NCBI GenBank assembly: GCA_015501585.1
Contig: JADNRY010000025.1
Span: 1 to 64,000 of the forward strand
DNA length: 64,000 nucleotides
DNA from: Rhodocollybia butyracea
Lineage: Eukaryota > Basidiomycota > Agaricomycetes > Agaricales > Omphalotaceae
Direction: 5' to 3'
Numbering within the stretch: position 1 is the stretch's first letter; each line of letters opens with the position of its first letter. Below, in pieces: positions 60,235 through 64,000 of this stretch. The position numbers and the translations under genes were made by a program. The notes below the pieces were generated by a model. That model made no database searches and was not told the origin of the DNA. It was given only the letters and a program-made list of their open reading frames with translations.

Positions 60235-61100
60235 GGGGTGTTGGGTGCTTATGCATGATGGAATGGAGCCAGACGCATCCAATCCTAGGGATCAATCGAT
60301 CATGAAGGATATTGTTGTCAACCATTACGAAAACAGGTAATAAAGTTCATGCTACTTACCGAATCGCTCTCGCAGCTCAAAAACCATGTCACGACTTCTG
60401 CATATCTAGAGATTGGATGCCTGACGTTCAAGGTCTCCTCTTCTAGCTTCAACGAAATCATCGTTGAACCTCCTAGCGTATTGCTTCCCCGGAACCAGAG
60501 CGACTACCACAAGCCTACGAGAGAGCGCAGTGTGAAAAATGACGAAATGGGAGAAGCGACGCTGGACGGTGATGCGTGTAGGCGATGAAGGCGGCGAAGA
60601 GGAGTCAGGATGTGGAGCATTGAATAGCGAGGTGACGTTGTACACGGTATAAGCACCAGAAAGTATCGAAGTTCGTTTGGAGGGCGAATGAACGATAACT
60701 TTGAACGACGGAAGTTTGGATTTCCAAGCATGCCCTGCATCGACGAAATGACGATCAGCTGAGGACGTATTTATACCAGAAGCGTGTTCCTCAGCTTCAA
60801 CAAGCTCTGGATCAATACTTTCTTCGTCTTCAGAAGATGAAATCTTTTCATGACTTGGCCAGACGCTTTCGCCGAAATGTGTAGTCGCGGTGATGACTGT
60901 ATCTGCAGCTTTGCCCTTTAGAACCCATTCTTCTGCTCCGCTGGTAACGAAATTCGAAAATCTATTCAGGCTTTTGCCGCCTATAAGAAGACTTGGGCAT
61001 GATAGGTGCCGAGGGAGTATTTCCGACAGAATTTCTGGGGGTTGTTGAGCCTGAAGATGGTGTCCTCTCCCGTCTAGATTGTGTTGACGAAGGTGGAAGT
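60235..61100 (-). pseudogene. SNX9-like gene fragment 6
   Basis: PX exon with its upstream linker (KGKAADTVITATTHFGESVW, SIDPELVEAEEHASGINTSS) and the joined KLPSFKVIVHSPSKRTS stretch, which shows the frame lost in the 36-kb copy. The PX core is damaged as in fragment 5 and ends in QASNL. The left end has the donor, intron and start of the next exon. Confidence 0.7.
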
Positions 61101-61603
61101 AAAATTCGTTGTCTATGTGACCTTGATGTGACACTGCCTTTTTTAATTTCCAAATCAAAAATACCTCAAAATGCCTCAAAATGCCTCAACATGCCTCAAC
61201 AAGAGACATGGGACACCGGTTACTGATGCGATAGTGGTCTACAAGAGTTTACACACAAGGGTTTACACTCAGACCTTACAGTGAAGCGGCTTCCAGTCCA
61301 CCCCAACCTGCATGCCCATCAAGGTTACATCAGACGAGGTTTCGACTTTTACCTAAATACGAAACTTGAGGCCCATGCAGACTTAGCAGACTCATCTGCA
61401 TATGTTCGAACTTCGAGTTCAGGGCGAACTCTGGCGAACTCCAGGCACAGGCAATAGCGAGTAACCAAGTAACCGGCGAGTCGTACCATTCAAATTATAC
61501 ATAAAAGCAGATGTCCTCAAGTTTGATACTCAGGATTTGTCTTCTTTGCTGGTCAAAGATTCCTCTCACAGAGTCCACGCCCACCCCGTCTCCTTACGAC
61601 AAC

Positions 61604-62300
61604 ATGCGATTGAATCCTATCTTTCTTATCCTCGCATTTACATGCGCTATATACGCGGCACCACTCCCCGTGAGTACTTCCAAGTTCTCAAATCTCATAC
61701 TCATTTGACTTCTGGAGGACTCGCTCGTCTTAATCGCTCCTCGAATGTTCGCAGCCACTTCCGTCCAGTTGAACATCGGCATTACGTTCAATAATGGAAA
61801 TACTACCTTGGAGCATAACGCCTGGATGCATAGCCTCCCTAACAAAGCACGTACTGCAGAGGAAAAACGTGTTCTTGATTTGCACAATGGGGTGAAGATT
61901 TTGATGAAAGCTGCTTTTCACTTTGCTATAGACGAAGGCCACCTGAAACAACGGGGAATTGATCCCTACGACAAAATTGCTCGTGGCTGCTACACGCTGC
62001 GATATGTCTGGCGCAATGTTCCTAATCCCAAAGCACCAAGATTCAGATTCTACGAGGACTTTACTTGGTTCTTGACCTTCATGTTGCCTGGCTCAACCCA
62101 GGAACATGGTGATCATAGTGGAGATGGCTCAATAAGCAGGAGCGGAGAAGAGCTTGAAAACGGATGGGGTTGGCTTACGAGAGGTGTATCCCCTAACAGA
62201 CAAAGGTTTTACAACAGACTTGAGGTAAGTCACTAACTACTGTGCATTGGCATTCCTCATAGTGTGTGCAACATAGAACCCAAATTGGGCTGATTCTTAA
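61604..62300 (+). CDS. Predicted secreted protein gamma-2
   Basis: Exons 61604-61669, 61718-62224, 62277-62300; copy of gamma-1 with a few substitutions (e.g. HLKQRGIDPYDKIA for HLKQLGIDPYDKIA). Confidence 0.6.
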
Positions 62301-63540
62301 TTATGGACATTTCACAAGTCTTAGACATCCGCCCAGTTATTCGTTTATGTTACAACTCTGTTTACCACTCAGTCCAGGGACTAAGGCGCAGGGAAAAGGC
62401 TCCTGTTGGTGGTGTCGTGTAGCGGTGGGATATGGATATGGATTCTAGGTGTATTATGTATGCGTGTGTACGAGTACTTCCGAACTTTGCTTGCACTATA
62501 TATAAGGCATTATCAAAAAAAAAAAATCGTGTCAGGCGGCTCATAACTGGTGAAATCTATCCATGTATGCACCAATTTTCGCTAGGGCGCCGTCAAGATT
62601 ATTTCAACGATTTAGTCCCATTATTCCGATGCATTTTCCATTATGATCTGTTACTAGGGATTCTCTCCGAAAAAACTTCTGAAACGATTGCCTTTGGATA
62701 ATCCCTCACCTAGGGCCGCATATTTCCATTAAATAAATAAAAAAAGATATGCAATCCCTCACCTTTTACTCTCTTTTACTTACTAGGGGCCGGGCTGTTC
62801 AATTGTGGCAACAATCACGAATGCTCATCCAAGCGGCCATTTCAAGAGTGATCGATCGATTGGGCGCGGGTGGTAGTTGCCCCTGTCAACTGTGGTGCGA
62901 AGTATGGATGAATAGCTATGGGTTACTGACATTGTAGGTACCGTAGGTCTTCAAGAAATAGCGAAGAAGTTATATGAAAGGTAGTATTGAAGCAGTATAA
63001 GACGAATTTTTGCATGCCTACTGGGTCTGGCAAATGATCATCGATACATGTACGCTTTATAAACACAATAGTATTTAGAATACGGCTCAAAGACACTTGT
63101 CAACAACATCACCCATCCTCAGCATCACTGGCCGTCGTTCCCTTCAAAAAGTCGTCGACCTCGATGGCCTGCCAAGAACGCTACCACCCGACAGCCGTTT
63201 CAGACTGGGGCTGGTAGGCGACGACGTTGGCGAATCAGCAATACTGGCCCCACTGGCATTCCCTGACCCAGTTCTAGAACCACGAGTTAACCTCGGGCCA
63301 CCCACCTCGTTCTCATGCTCTTGGCGGCATTCACAGCGGGAGAAGGACTACGAGAGACCACTTTGGCCGAAGAGGGACTGGCAGTGCGAAAACTGTTTGT
63401 GCAGTGAACGTTTGGTTTGGCGGGAGAATATGGGGTGGGAGGGGTTACGGCTGTAGGAGATGGGACTGGGGATGATTCGGGCTCGCCAGGAGGCTCGGGA
63501 ACTGGGGTCGTGGGGGACCCTCGTAACGAAGCCCACACCA
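62301..63540. other. Downstream of gamma-2, no gene
   Basis: Equivalent of 46,935-48,106. It ends in a Pro/Ser-rich minus-strand reading (63,290-63,520; SSPVSPTAVTPPTPYSP-like) that runs up to the SNX9-like donor site. Confidence 0.45.
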
Positions 63541-64000
63541 CTTACTGAATCGCTCTCAAAGACCATGTTACGACTTCCGCATATCTAGCGATTGGATGCC
63601 TGACGACTCTGCCTATGTATCGTTCAAGATATCCTCTCCCAGCTTCGACGAAATCGTCACTAAATCTCCCAGCATACTGCTTCTCTGGAAGCAGAGGCAG
63701 AGCGATTCCTGGAAGCCTACGAGAAAGTGCAGCGTGAAGAATGTCGAAATGGGAGAAGCGACGCTGGACAGTTATCCGTGTGGGAGATGAATCGATGAAG
63801 GCGATGAAGAGGAGACGGGATGTGGAACATTGAATAGCGAGGTAACGTTGTACACTATATAAGCACCAGAAAGTATCGAAGTTCGTTTGGAGGGCGGATT
63901 ATTCTTCAGCGCTTCAGCTTCGACAAGGTATCACATCTTCAGAGAATGAGATCTTTTCGTGGCTCGGCCAGACGTTTTCGCGAAATCTGTAGTCCCAGTG
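63541..64000 (-). pseudogene. SNX9-like gene fragment 7, runs off the window
   Basis: Minus-strand PX exon sequence resembling 35,660-36,100, with the donor ACTTACTGAATCGCTCTC on + at the left end. It continues past base 64000, so its state cannot be judged. Confidence 0.6.

Larger units (their letters stand above)
54711..63454 (+). repeat. Third, direct copy of the cassette
   Basis: Matches 39361-48106 in the same orientation at an offset of 15,346-15,366 and covers both the arm and the spacer. It is slightly more diverged than the two arms are from each other (e.g. 56,520-56,560 and 59,760-59,880). The junction shares the bases CC with the MITE loop. Confidence 0.9.

Overview
The window looks like a repeat-rich accessory region of a basidiomycete (Agaricomycete-type) genome. 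The reasons are short GT-AG introns of about 45-66 bp, a TPR-CHAT gene of the kind expanded in mushroom-forming fungi, an SH3-PX-BAR sorting-nexin gene with seven introns-and-exons conserved in phase, LTR and inverted-repeat transposons, and many recent segmental duplications. Gene calls come from reading the sequence by eye; no database search was possible.

Layout. (1) 1-22,400: three tandem paralogues of a four-pass membrane glycoprotein on the + strand (about 1-7,094, 10,181-12,115, 16,832-18,699), all broken. Each is followed by spacer repeats, intron-containing tRNA-Asp-like sequences and decayed minus-strand fragments of an SNX9-like gene. The first paralogue is split by a gag-only LTR retrotransposon (637-6,305) with a 5-bp target duplication. 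Its LTR has a predicted self-priming site, a bZIP-motif-rich U3 and an array of 10-11 hairpins with changing but complementary stems. (2) 22,400-25,600: mostly non-coding, with one gag-like ORF remnant. (3) 25,600-29,902: one spliced gene that appears to join an Hsp90 co-chaperone p23/Sba1 domain, about 12 TPRs and a CHAT protease domain. (4) 30,150-33,240: a non-autonomous inverted-repeat transposon with an empty-site paralogue. (5) 33,500-36,869: a tRNA-Asp-like copy and the most complete SNX9-like gene, with one 1-nt frameshift.

(6) 37,674-64,000: a 1.65-kb long-TIR element with a nested fold-back MITE, then a large inverted repeat (arms about 38,520-45,116 and 48,107-54,544, spacer about 3.0 kb), and a third, direct copy (54,711-63,454). 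These cassettes hold eight members of a small predicted secreted-protein family (called alpha, beta and gamma here) with identical three-exon architecture and shared upstream elements, plus more SNX9-like fragments.

The main themes are repeated local duplication, decay of host genes, and non-autonomous elements sitting at or near duplication breakpoints. Several otherwise conserved genes carry single-base frameshifts, some beside homopolymers, so residual sequencing indels cannot be excluded.
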